NCBI RefSeq assembly: GCF_027244095.1
Contig: NC_069662.1
Location: 10,876,501-10,940,500, forward strand
From: Hemicordylus capensis
Lineage: Eukaryota > Chordata > Lepidosauria > Squamata > Cordylidae
Reading direction: 5' to 3'
DNA length: 64,000 nt
A program made the translations under genes and the position numbers. How positions within the stretch are numbered: position 1 is the stretch's first letter; every line of letters begins with the position of its first letter. Positions 36,001 through 43,254 of the stretch are shown here, in pieces. Under the pieces are notes generated by a model. It worked only from the letters and a program-made list of their open reading frames with translations, was not told the DNA's origin and searched no databases.

Positions 36001-39000
36001 CTATAATAGGTCAAGAGGAGACAGTTGTCTGGGGCCCCACTGCCTTGGGAGGCCCCCAGAGGCAAGTCACATGACTGACTCCCCCAACTGCACACCCGCC
36101 TGGGCTTCCTTCAGTTGTATTCATCCTCCAAAATTGACGTGAGTGTTAAGACCTGGAGCTACCAGAACAGCACGGCTTTCTCTAGTACCATTAAATGACT
36201 TGCATTGTCCACAATTTACAAAACCTTAAAAAAATAACTTTACTATGCTTTTTGTTACCACTATTCAGCCTCATTTAAGATTTCTTTACTTCATGAGCTG
36301 AGCTTCAGCGGGGGTGGTGGTGGTAGCATTTTAAAATCTTGTCCCTGGAGAGGCAAGATGGCGTTCCACTGGGAAGCACCCGACAAACTGACTGCCAGGG
36401 TCTTTCACTCCTGTTTGGTCCAACTATCTCTCATCGGCTGACTAGATAGAGATCGGAATGTGAAGCAGGCCTTGTCCTCCCACCGGGGGGGTGAGTCTGG
36501 GGAGAGGACCACTGGATTAACTCCCAGGAGAGACATTTCTGCACTATGCATCAAGCTGAACAGAGAGAGAGGCTTACCACCACCCACCTGCTGAGGAATG
36601 CCCTGCCAATTACCTAATCTTTTTTCTTTCTGTTTAAATCTCTGTGATGACCACAGCTTTTGAGTTTGCAAGATTTTCAGTAGTAATTTTTTCCTACTCC
36701 TCCTTGCCTTTCTTTATTCTCCTGTTTTCACTATTTTTTGAACCTCCCACTGACTCTGCCAGAGGTAAACGGCATTAAAGGAGAGCTGGCTGAAAGAGGA
36801 AAGAAGCTTTATATGATTGTGGGTGAACTTTAATTAGTTCTTACTTTTACTTTGAAGAACTCCTGCAAGTGGCCTTGGAAAACGTTGGATACTCAAGTGA
36901 TTAATGTGATCTGTTTAAGATTTTGTGGTAAAGTTATGGCACAGAGTTGGATATTTATTTTATCCAGCTTATGTTGTACTCTGATGTAACTATGAAAATT
37001 ACATACCTATTTTAGAGCTTTTACAAACAGCATTGAAATTATGAATTTCTCCATCTGCTACTTACAGCATTGAGATAGGTGTATATGAATTTATAGCTTT
37101 TTACTGGAGAAGCCTGTACTAGAAGCATTTCAATGTTTTATCAGAATAAGGATTTCTAGTGATATTGAATATCTTTGGCTTTTTTCTAGACTTTCGGATT
37201 CTTTTTCAATTATTTAAGATTCCATCCATCCATCAGCTTAATGAATAACAGAATTAAAGGAACTTGTATTTACTGCATAAATCATTCATTATCCTGTATG
37301 GAACTTTTTTATTTGTTGTTCAGAGAGAAGCTGGGATGAAAAAGATTAGAAGATCTATGACCTTTTAATATTTTTTCTTTTTATTTAGAAAATTCCTATT
37401 TAGTACTGAAAAAATATGTTAAATCTTTTAAAATTTACTCTTTTCCATCAGATTCATTAGATTTAGGATTTTGAAAGTTTCTGGATAGCTTTTAGATTTC
37501 CCCCCCTTCCCCTTCTCACTTTTTCTTTTCTTTCCATTCACATAGGACTTAAATCAGATGAAGGATGAATTGGTAATGGGGAAATTTATATTCTCTCTAA
37601 AGAATATAGTTTAATGTTTTGGATGGGTATTTTTTATTGCAGAACGAAGTGAGTGTTTGAATTACCTATATGGCAGGGTTGGTTCTCCTTTCTTTATCCA
37701 GCTGGTTCTCTGGGAGGTTCAAAATTCCATATAGATGCCTAGATTTAGACTTTGTGTCTAGTCAATTAAATATCTTTTACTCTTTATATATACTACTACT
37801 ATTTTGTTTCTTTCTTATGAATGGAGGTCTTTTTGGATGGATGAGATATTCTTTGTAAACATATATGTTTGCTGGAATCTCAGAGATGTAACATTTTCTG
37901 TTTTTACTTATAATACTAACAAAAGCATTTAAAAATCTCAACAAATAAAAATAGAATCTAGTCTCTGGGCCCACTCCAACCTTGCTATGCCCCTGTCAGG
38001 GTGTGATATAAAAGGAGAGCAAAGTCAATGATGAGGCGGCTGTAGCCAGACTCTGGATAAAGTCGGAAAGACAAACAGAGGCTGAAGGAAAGCAAGCAAC
38101 TTTGGGAGGTGAAGGCTTAGGGTGCTGGAACCCCTTCAATTCCATTCTGAAGCTCAGCTAAGCCCAACACCAAAATATTAAAGGGTGATAAAGAGGCCTT
38201 ATGTTATAGAATCCACCCTCCATGATAGAACTGGGTTTCGCTTGCTGATTTTGGAGATAAGATCTGGATCACTACCCAAACCAAATATTTCCATGCAGTA
38301 ATGTGGAACATCAGATGTAGAATTAACAGTCCTAATACAGGTCGTTATAATGCTTAGATTATAAATGCTCAGATTATATTACAATGCACTGTACATTCCA
38401 CTGACATGTATACAGAACAACATATAATCTTTTTCAGACATGGACAACTGCATCCAATGTGCAGAAGATCATTATCCTAACAAGGGCCAGGATTCTTGTA
38501 TTCCCAAGACCATCAACTTTCTGACTCATGAAGGAGCTTTGGGGATCAGCTTGAACGTTTTTGCTCTGTCCTTTGCTTTCATCACAGCTTTTGTGCTGAG
38601 GATCTTCATTAAGCACAAGGACACGCCCATTGTCAAAGCCAACAACCGCAGCCTCACCTACACTCTCCTCATCTCCCTCCTTCTCTCCTTCCTTTGTGCT
38701 TTGCTTTTCATTGGCAAGCCTGAGAGGATCACATGTCTCCTTCGACAAGCTGCTTTTGCCATCATCTTCTCTGTGGCAGTTTCTTGTGTCTTAGCCAAAA
38801 CGGCAATTGTGGTTCTGGCTTTCATGGCCACCAAGCCAGAGTCCAGCATGAGGAAGTGGGTGGGGAAAAGGCTGGCCTACTCCATCGTTCTTTGCTGCTC
38901 TCTCATTCAAGTCACAATTTGTACAGTGTGGCTGGCAACTTCCCCACCATTCCCAGATTTTGACATGACCTCCATGGCTAAAGAAATGATCCTGGAATGT

Positions 39001-39339
39001 AATGAAGGCTCCACTGCCATGTTTTATTCTGTGCTGAGCTTCCTGGGCTTCCTGGCTACAGTGAGCTTCATCTTGGCTTTTTTGGCCAGGAAGTTACCTG
39101 ACAGTTTTAACGAAGCCAAGTTTATCACCTTCAGCATGCTGGTCTTTTGCAGCGTTTGGTTATCCTTTCTTCCAGCCTACTTGAGCACAAGAGGGAAATA
39201 TATGGTAGCCGTGGAAATATTCTCTATTTTGGCCTCCAGTGCTGGCTTACTCTCTTGTATCTTTTCCCCCAAATGTTTTGTAATTTTCTTGCGGCCTGAT
39301 TTGAACCAAAGGAGGGAGATGCTAAGAAGAAAGAACTAA
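16668..39339 (+). CDS. Vomeronasal type-2 receptor, apparently intact six-exon gene
   Basis: Family C G-protein-coupled receptor of the vomeronasal organ, which binds peptide or other chemical cues and signals through Go in known V2R neurons. The coding exons are 16668-16939, 22009-22300, 25162-26022, 29410-29637, 34549-34675 and 38438-39339. All five introns are GT-AG with phases 2, 0, 0, 0 and 1. The sum is 2,682 bases, divisible by three with no internal stop, giving about 893 residues (871 if the Met at 16734 is used); V2Rs are usually near 850. Order: signal peptide, Venus-flytrap ligand domain to about residue 551, nine-cysteine domain to about 614, then seven helices. The promoter was not identified. 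It is the only V2R here without a visible lesion. Expression is inferred, not shown. Confidence 0.93.
17300..17351. repeat. (TG)n(AG)n microsatellite in V2R intron 1
   Basis: A compound dinucleotide repeat of about 13 TG units followed by about 12 AG units. Confidence 0.95.
17455..18372 (-). mobile_element. L2 LINE 3' region in V2R intron 1, broken
   Basis: On the minus strand 18370-18083 reads [35 protein letters not shown] and [16 protein letters not shown]. 18090-17930 reads [16 protein letters not shown] and [10 protein letters not shown]. These are successive L2 reverse transcriptase C-terminal blocks, in different frames, so the copy is broken. Homology then gives way to unrelated sequence. 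A reverse L2-type tail (LINE 3' end) lies at 17455-17615 and may be the same or a separate insertion. Confidence 0.8.
18485..19607. mobile_element. Non-autonomous hAT-like foldback element, perfect 8-bp TSD
   Basis: The ends are TAGGGATGTGCAAAAGG and AATGCACACCCCTA. ATAATCAT is repeated perfectly at 18477-18484 and 19608-19615. Inside, about 60-base arms near 18843-18903 and 18934-18993 form a stem, and a roughly 185-base unit (ATCAGCCCTTTGCC theme) is repeated directly at about 19100-19235 and 19285-19435. It is the longest member here (1,123 bp), lies in V2R intron 1 and carries no gene. Confidence 0.9.
19976..20047. repeat. Perfect 36-bp tandem duplication
   Basis: A 36-base unit containing GGCCTGATAATCCTGGC occurs twice in a row without mismatch, indicating a recent local duplication in V2R intron 1. 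Confidence 0.9.
20530..20870 (+). mobile_element. LINE 3' end, same family as the LINE at 60440
   Basis: 20544-20747 reads [19 protein letters not shown] and [14 protein letters not shown], a conserved C-terminal zinc-knuckle-like ending of an APE-type LINE. It is followed by a 3' end with ATTGGTCTATGACC at about 20837. The same 3' phrase closes the minus-strand piece at 55655-55990. Clade not resolved. Confidence 0.55.
20871..22008. other. V2R intron 1 sequence without recognised gene
   Basis: A 131-codon frame on the minus strand (21235-20840) has no family resemblance that I can see and is probably chance or part of an unrecognised repeat. The remainder is ordinary intron leading to the exon 2 acceptor at 22007-22008. 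Confidence 0.4.
22009..22300 (+). CDS. V2R exon 2: ligand-binding domain
   Basis: The exon follows CCTTACAG and supplies the one base that completes the phase-2 codon from exon 1. It encodes [36 protein letters not shown] and NLCIYKIPQ, classic V2R Venus-flytrap lobe I sequence. It ends in phase 0 at CCACAG before GTAAGA. Length 292 bases. Confidence 0.93.
22597..22835 (-). mobile_element. RTE-BovB LINE 3' end with (TCAA)n tail
   Basis: On the minus strand it reads [20 protein letters not shown] and then [15 protein letters not shown], the hallmark C-terminus of BovB/RTE reverse transcriptase. The 3' end is a run of about ten four-base units (GATT on the + strand, 22600-22637), as in squamate BovB. 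Heavily 5'-truncated, in V2R intron 2. Confidence 0.88.
23080..23190 (-). mobile_element. LINE 3' tail fragment (reverse)
   Basis: The reverse complement reads AAACCGCTCAGAGATG, TTTTGGGTAGTATAAAAAT and an (AAAT)n end, the 3' end style of L2-type LINEs in this window. Non-coding. Confidence 0.6.
23700..24034 (-). mobile_element. LINE C-terminus, possibly R4/Dong type
   Basis: On the minus strand 24030-23820 is one open stretch with [32 protein letters not shown] and [12 protein letters not shown]-stop, a C-terminal block I recall as frequent in lizard genomes. The 3' side ends in AATAATAATAAT near 23700. It starts without a Met because it is 5'-truncated. Clade assignment is from memory of the pattern and is tentative. 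Confidence 0.6.
24035..24097. repeat. (AAT)n(ATT)n palindromic microsatellite
   Basis: About twelve AAT units run directly into about eight ATT units, so the tract can fold on itself. It joins two LINE fragments. Confidence 0.92.
24098..24260 (-). mobile_element. LINE 3' tail fragment (reverse)
   Basis: The reverse complement carries TGTAAACCACCTAGAGCC and GGCATATAAAT, the LINE tail style seen repeatedly here. Non-coding, V2R intron 2. Confidence 0.55.
25162..26022 (+). CDS. V2R exon 3: main ligand-binding exon
   Basis: The exon opens after AAAAAATAG with [17 protein letters not shown], matching the usual 'LTYGSF' start of V2R exon 3. It runs for 287 codons in phase 0 to LPWQ before GTAATC. 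Family blocks seen include [68 protein letters not shown] and [19 protein letters not shown]. No stop or shift. Confidence 0.95.
26110..26550 (+). mobile_element. LINE 3' end (L2-related), V2R intron 3
   Basis: The reading [21 protein letters not shown] followed by CPQAVELWN resembles the last part of an L2-type reverse transcriptase protein. It is followed by a T-rich 3' region and AGCATATAAATATAAATAAAAT at the end. Broken and 5'-truncated. Confidence 0.6.
26980..27095 (+). mobile_element. Short LINE/SINE 3' tail fragment
   Basis: Contains GATTGTGAGCCCTTTGGGGACAGGGA, then AAACTGCCCTGAGCC and GGGCGGTATAGAAATTGAA, a common reptile retroposon tail. The reverse of part of it occurs near 8970-9020. 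Confidence 0.55.
27188..27232. repeat. Poly-G and (GGGA)n tract
   Basis: Ten Gs followed, after a short gap, by about six GGGA units. Confidence 0.85.
28013..28046. repeat. (GGATT)n pentanucleotide repeat
   Basis: About six perfect GGATT units in V2R intron 3. The surrounding AT-rich sequence from about 27880 (GTGATGTGCACAAAATGAA) may be a degenerate hAT-like left end, but no right end was found. Confidence 0.9.
28683..28985 (-). repeat. 5S-rRNA-derived SINE, copy 3 (reverse)
   Basis: It is the reverse complement of the family seen at 58355. The 5S-like block reads GCTAAGCAGGGTCCACC then GAACGGGAGACTTGATG, with the 3' end at TATGTTCCTATGAC. Nearly full length. Confidence 0.88.
29410..29637 (+). 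CDS. V2R exon 4
   Basis: After CCAATACAG it encodes 76 codons in phase 0: [48 protein letters not shown] and [12 protein letters not shown] before GTAGGA. This is the end of the Venus-flytrap domain. The minus-strand paralog has an exon of identical length at 60398-60171 with about 62 of 76 residues the same. Confidence 0.95.
29950..31320 (+). mobile_element. L2 LINE reverse transcriptase fragment, V2R intron 4
   Basis: The readings [55 protein letters not shown] and [11 protein letters not shown] are L2 RT blocks. They are followed by [18 protein letters not shown] and, in another frame, [13 protein letters not shown] and [20 protein letters not shown]. Several stops and shifts make it inactive. 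The 5' limit is uncertain ([13 protein letters not shown] near 30115 is the earliest clear match), and the 3' end lacks the terminal L2 tail. Confidence 0.82.
31672..32095. repeat. Two tandem copies of a ~140-bp foldback repeat
   Basis: 31716-31858 and 31955-32090 each form an imperfect palindrome. The left arm has ...TGTTCCCTTTAAGAGG...GCAACTCCCAGAAT and the right arm ...GCTGGGAGTTGTAGT...TTAGAGGGAACA. Sequence before each copy (GGTGACA...TTGA-TATAAA-CCTA) is also shared, so the unit of duplication is about 240 bp. The stem motif ACTCCCAG/CTGGGAGT recurs near 42160. Non-coding. Confidence 0.8.
32224..32405. mobile_element. 182-bp MITE with perfect 23-bp terminal inverted repeats
   Basis: Both ends are the same 23 bases in opposite orientation, beginning GAGGCCATTCACACAATC. 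ATT occurs on both sides, a possible 3-bp target duplication. The middle repeats GGAGC-AGGTAGGAGGAAAA-type phrases. Partial relatives lie at 54180-54300, 54844-54895 and around 56970-58215. Superfamily undetermined. Confidence 0.85.
32406..33305. other. V2R intron 4, no feature recognised
   Basis: Mixed-composition intron with a C/A-rich patch at 32505-32545. No coding pattern or repeat family identified. Confidence 0.4.
33310..33540 (+). repeat. tRNA-derived Sauria-type SINE, partial
   Basis: It contains the B-box-like phrase GTTCAAATCCCC (here AAGTTCAAATCCCCTTTAGCC), then AAACTCAATGGGTGACTGTGG and CTCACAGGATTGTTGTGAGGATAAA, the usual body of squamate Sauria SINEs. The 5' (A-box) part is degraded. 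Located in V2R intron 4. Confidence 0.8.
33790..34180 (+). mobile_element. L2 LINE C-terminal fragment, V2R intron 4
   Basis: The frames read [34 protein letters not shown] and then [19 protein letters not shown], successive L2 C-terminal blocks with frame changes between them. No 3' tail. The family variant differs from the L2 at 43255. Confidence 0.8.
34549..34675 (+). CDS. V2R exon 5: nine-cysteine domain
   Basis: After TATGGACAG it encodes [37 protein letters not shown] and one base of the next codon (phase 1), before GTAAGA. It supplies six of the nine cysteines of the NCD3G domain that couples the ligand domain to the helices; the last three come from exon 6. The paralog exon at 54706-54580 is also 127 bases. 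Confidence 0.94.
35991..37994. mobile_element. Non-autonomous hAT-like element carrying an internal LINE-type insertion
   Basis: The ends AGGGGCATAACTA and GCTATGCCCCT are inverted. The flanks GTCAGGGC (35983-35990) and GTCAGGGT (37995-38002) match at 7 of 8 bases. The phrase GGGGCCCCACTGCC and GGCCCCCAGAGGCAAG near the left end is characteristic. About 1.6 kb of it is a later insertion (36349-37954), leaving roughly 400 bp of the original element. Confidence 0.8.
36349..37954 (+). mobile_element. LINE-derived non-coding insertion with 14-bp target duplication
   Basis: It begins AGAGGCAAGATGGCG, like the start of L1-type 5' UTRs, and ends A-rich (AACAAATAAAAATAG). The flanks AATCTTGTCCCTGG (36335-36348) and AATCTAGTCTCTGG (37955-37968) match at 12 of 14 positions, the target duplication expected of target-primed reverse transcription. 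No ORF1 or ORF2 is visible in 1.6 kb, so it looks like an internally deleted or non-autonomous L1-type element. Confidence 0.65.
38438..39339 (+). CDS. V2R exon 6: seven-transmembrane domain
   Basis: After TTTTTCAG it starts AC-ATG-GAC and completes the phase-1 codon as Asp. [21 protein letters not shown] supplies the last three cysteines of the linker. Seven hydrophobic segments follow, with family landmarks [83 protein letters not shown] and [17 protein letters not shown]. It ends [15 protein letters not shown]-stop at 39337-39339. No lesion. The minus-strand relative has a stop at the Trp of VWLATS. Confidence 0.96.
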
Positions 39340-39650
39340 AGATTCTATGGTTCTGATCCAACTAAAATTATCCATAACGAGGTCCTTTTGTAAACTATAG
39401 GTGTGAATTCAGTTGGGACTTCCCTACTTCATTGTTTCCAATGAGTTTTAATGAATGTAATTGCAACAGGATCAGGGTCTCTGGTTATTGCCATAGGCAC
39501 TTAGGTCTTTGGCTTACAATTGGGTCTAAACGTATTGCAAACTGTGGCATTAGTCTAGGAGTGAACCTATGTCAATTCCTTCTATTCATGCTCATCTGTT
39601 GCCACACTGATGGAGGGTGCCCCTTTTGCTGGTCAATCTATTGAAGGACT

Positions 39651-39653
<3 letters not shown>
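39340..39653 (+). other. V2R 3' flank shared among paralogs
   Basis: 39345-39480 (TCTGATCCAACTAAAATTATCC, CATTGTTTCCAATGAG, GGATCAGGG) matches the flanks at 11312-11430 and, reversed, near 49760-49900 and 50240-50310. No clear AATAAA poly-A signal was found here. Confidence 0.6.

Positions 39654-39721
<68 letters not shown>
39654..39721. repeat. (GA)n microsatellite
   Basis: About 33 uninterrupted GA units. Confidence 0.97.
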
Positions 39722-39724
<3 letters not shown>

Positions 39725-39769
39725 TTGATTTGACACATAATCCAACTCAGAAATGATATCTATCTTTAT

Positions 39770-41340
39770 ATTTATTTCTCTAAGACGTACTCATGGCTAA
39801 TCTCATTCGTGGCAGCTCTCATGAGAGTTCACATGCAGTGATGAGGACAGGGCAGAAAACAGCGAGGGCAGCCAGCAACAGGCCAGAGGAGGCAGCAGGA
39901 TGAAGTGGCAGCTGGCCGGCAGGATAAACAGGTAGCTGGCTGGTGGTAGAAAGTGGTGGGGGAGTAGGTGTCAGGGGAAGGAGAAGAGGGGTGAGGATAG
40001 AAGGCAGCGGCAGGGGGAGTAGGTGGCAGTGGGGAGCCAGAGAAAGCATGGAACACTGGAGGTGCCTGAGGAGTAGGTGGGCTGAGTAATGGAGCAGGGC
40101 AGAGCAGGACTAAGGAGGGTGGCTGCCTCATTAAATGCGGACCCACAAAAAGGGACACACTCCGCTACCTCCTCGAGGTAAGGATGCTTCCAATGGTGGC
40201 AGCAACAACTCCCTTGGTTCAGGGGAGGCTCCTAGAGCAACCCCCTCCCCACGTTCCCCAATCAGCCACTCACCTCTTGCTGCTGAGTTCTGGAGGCAAT
40301 GCAGCCTCACAAAAGGGCACTTCAGTGGTAGGTCGCTGGCTGGCACCGGCAGGGAGGCATGGCCGAAGAGGATTGGTGGGGGTTGGAGATAGAGGACCTC
40401 TTCCTCCAGATCGAAAACTGAGTGTAGAAAGAAATTCATGATACTGAGCAAATACAGCAGGGACTGTGGTGGGGGGGCAAGGAGATCAATAAAGTACTAG
40501 TGTGCAGATGGTCTGTGCAGATAAATCTAGTATATACTAAAACAAAACACAGCAAAATGGTGAACAAAACTACATGTGACTGCTCAAGATTTCAAATTCC
40601 AACTCTCAAACAAAAGGAAAGGAAAGACTTCTCTGTGAAGCCCTAGGCCCTAGAGATGAACCCGTTCTCCCCCTTTCCAATCTAGCTCTCCTGCATGTAT
40701 GTATAATAATTATACTCTCAACACCCCTTTCCCTGGGCTGGAGCCCCGCAGAACAAATAACCTTTCTGTATGTTATACTGCCTAACCCAGAGATTCAGTG
40801 TAGGAGTCTTAAGCAGAGAGCTGTGCATTTTTCTGTCATACACTTCCCCTCACCCTCCAATCCTTCCACCCACAAAACCACCAGCTTGTTTGATTCAAAT
40901 GCTTAACATGTGGATTAAATGTTGTTTGCCTTTTGCCATCTCTTTCCATGTCTCAACAGGTTGCTAATCCACTCTATAGATGATAATGTGGGATCAAAGA
41001 TAAAGAATGATGTGATGGCAGGATCAGCCAAAAACCTAATTTTGTTTCAGTTGTCTTTGGATTCAGCTTCAATTTCTTATCTCTCATCCAGCCAATTACC
41101 ACCTGTAGGCAAGCACACAGGAGAACTGTGCCATATCCTGATGATGATGTTTTCAGCATATGGAAAAACCCTTCTCCAAACCTCCTGATGACTTTATCCT
41201 GATCACCTAGCAGTTTCATAAACATTACTGAGAATAAATTTGTGAGCCCCCTAGGATGGTCTGTATATTAGCACAATTCTTATCCATAACTTAATTGGAT
41301 CCTAAACTAAACCCTGATGAGAGAGAAATGCAGCCCCATT
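39770..41340. repeat. Unclassified repeat and unassigned sequence
   Basis: 40300-40410 is the partner of window positions 1-120. 39830-40130 is G-rich with GGTGG/GCAGG phrases, and 40440-41340 has no recognised feature. No frame resembles a known protein. Confidence 0.4.
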
Positions 41341-41379
41341 GAATAAGTTACTCAGGCTAACTCAGGCAAAAAGGATATA

Positions 41380-41830
41380 TTTGAATATTCACCCCAAAGA
41401 AAATGTCAACAACAAACATCCTTTTGTGAATAAGTATGTGAACCCTTTGTTCAATAACCGATAACACCTCCTCAAACAGCAATAACCTGCCAATAAATGG
41501 TTCTGATAACTGGTGATCACTCTCTGATATCGATTTGGAGGAATCTTGGTCCAATCTTCCATATAAAACTGTTTCAGGTTTGTGACCTATCAGGACTTCC
41601 TTGCATGAACAGCTTGCTTTGCGTCTTCCCATAAGATTTCAATCAATTTCACGTTGGGACTTTGACTCTGTGATAGACTGACTTGAATGTTTAGGGCCTG
41701 ACCCACTTTCAGATCAGCCTCACCTCTTGGGAAGTTGGCCTGATACTATCCTCTAGAATTTCCTGATAGTTCAGATGAACTGATGGTTGCATCCATGATG
41801 TCAAGCCGTCCAGATCCTGATGCAGTCAGT
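41380..41830 (-). mobile_element. Tc1/mariner-type transposon relic
   Basis: The phrases GTGAACCCTTTGTTCAATA, CGATTTGGAGGAATCTTGG, CCATATAAAACTGTTTCAG, TTCCTTGCATGAACAGC, TTTCAATCAATTTCACG and GGACTTTGACTCTG follow in order the reverse strand of a vertebrate Tc1-like transposase gene. Read on the minus strand, the frames are broken many times. Only the N-terminal half or so is visible, and terminal repeats were not found. Confidence 0.7.
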
Positions 41831-42211
41831 GGGGTAGCCACAGTGGGGTAGTGCAGGTGCAAGCCCACATAGCCACCCCATGCCCGCCCCATAGCCACAC
41901 CCCAATGCGAAAAACACAAAGCAAATGAACACTTTATATTATTTGTGTTTTAAAATGCAGTTTCATCGTTTTCTGTGCAATCATGCAAGCTGTGGGGAAA
42001 AAACCCTTTTAAAAGAAACCTATGTGAAGTATATTTGATCACATTAGTACCACCAATCATTAATATCCTGAGGGAAAGAGATGGTGATAAAAACACAGCA
42101 CTATACAATTGGGTGGACACCCATAGTATAAGTGGCCAGAATGGCCTATAATCAGGAATAATGGGAGTTGTAGTCCAACATCAGCAGGAGGGCCGAAGTT
42201 GTGCAGCCCTG

Positions 42212-42985
42212 GTCTACATTGACTGGCAGCAGCACTCCAAGGTTTTCAGTGGCAGCCTTTCCCAGCCCTACCAGCTTCGTTTGACACCCTCCCTCAATCC
42301 CTGCAGGCACTTAGTGAGTAAGGATGGCAGATAGGGAGGTTCAATTTTCACTTTCCCCCGCCCTAAACAGTTTGGGCCCTGGGTATTTCAGAGAACGCCT
42401 TCTTTGCTATGAACCACACCACCCATTGAGATCATCTGGAGAGGTTCATCTGCAGTTACTGCTGGCTTGTCTGGTGGCTACTTGGGGATGGGCCTTCTCC
42501 GTTGCTGCCCCGAAGGTTTGGAACACACTTCCTGCGGAAAGAAGAGCCTCCCCATCTCTTACAACTTTGAAAAAGGCAGTCAAGACACATTTGTTCAACA
42601 GGCTTTTAATCAGATAGTGTTTTAATTGTGTTTTTAAGATTTTTAACATTTTAAATTTTAAATTGTTGTGATGTTTTAAGCTTTTTATCTGTTGTTTTTT
42701 ATTGTTTTGTTGTTAACTGCCCAGAGACTTGCATTTTGGGTGGTATACAAGTATGTTTGTTAAATAAATAAATAAATAAATAAGAGGGTGGCCCAAACCC
42801 ACCCAGGAATGCACCTGCTCCATTCCTGCCATGGTTCTCACTGATTGCCTCTTTGAGCAAATGTCATGTACCATGTCTCTGCTCTCCTCAAGTCATTGCC
42901 TGGCTTCTAAGCCTGTCAGGGGAAAATGCTACATTGGGGGATGCTTTCTACTTTGTTTCTTGTCCTGCCCTCTGGCAATTAGCAA
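42212..42985 (+). repeat. Composite repeat, copy 2: L2 3' end inside a duplicated unit
   Basis: It matches 5460-6180 across the left flank (CCTTTCCCAGCCCTACCAGCTTC), the L2 C-terminus (GPGYFRERLLCYEPHHPLR...AAPKVWNTLPAERRASPS), the tail with (AAAT)n at 42765-42784, and the right flank (CCAGGAATGCACCTGCTCC, GATGCTTTCTACTTTG). The L2 tail is slightly different in length. 42130-42212 just before it is a reptile 'GGGAGTTGTAGTCC' fragment. Confidence 0.78.
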
Positions 42986-43254
42986 ACCTCTGGGGCCCAG
43001 GGAGGAGCGTGATGACAGTTTCCTGGATTCCATCTGCCTAGAGCTGCCTGCTTAGGGCTCTATAGGGTTCTGCCAGTAGCGGCGGGTCCACCAGCGGTGG
43101 GGTCGCCACCGCAGGAGTGACACCAAAGGGGGTCACCCCTTTGGGGGACAGTGAGGGTGAGGGTCAGGTCTCCTGGCCCAGGAATTTGTATGTGGGGGGC
43201 ATTTAATAATGGGGATTCTGTTTTAATTTGTCCTGGGTGAGATAGTACTAGGAT

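Larger units (their letters stand above)
34676..38437 (+). other. V2R intron 5 with paralogous conserved blocks
   Basis: 35385-35600 and 35820-35930 match, in the same order, 53830-53630 and 52420-52310 of intron 5 in the minus-strand V2R. 38210-38437 matches the segment before its exon 6. The non-matching part 35991-37994 is a transposon insertion. The similarity is shared ancestry of duplicated introns and does not mark a repeat or gene. Confidence 0.75.

Noticed and set aside
38434-38748. Minus-strand open frames opposite V2R exon 6 (also 50839-51239 on +)
   Set aside because: They are antisense shadows of conserved receptor sequence and recur only because the sense strand is conserved.
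39654-39721. CRISPR-like or satellite array
   Set aside because: It is a plain (GA)n microsatellite with no spacers.
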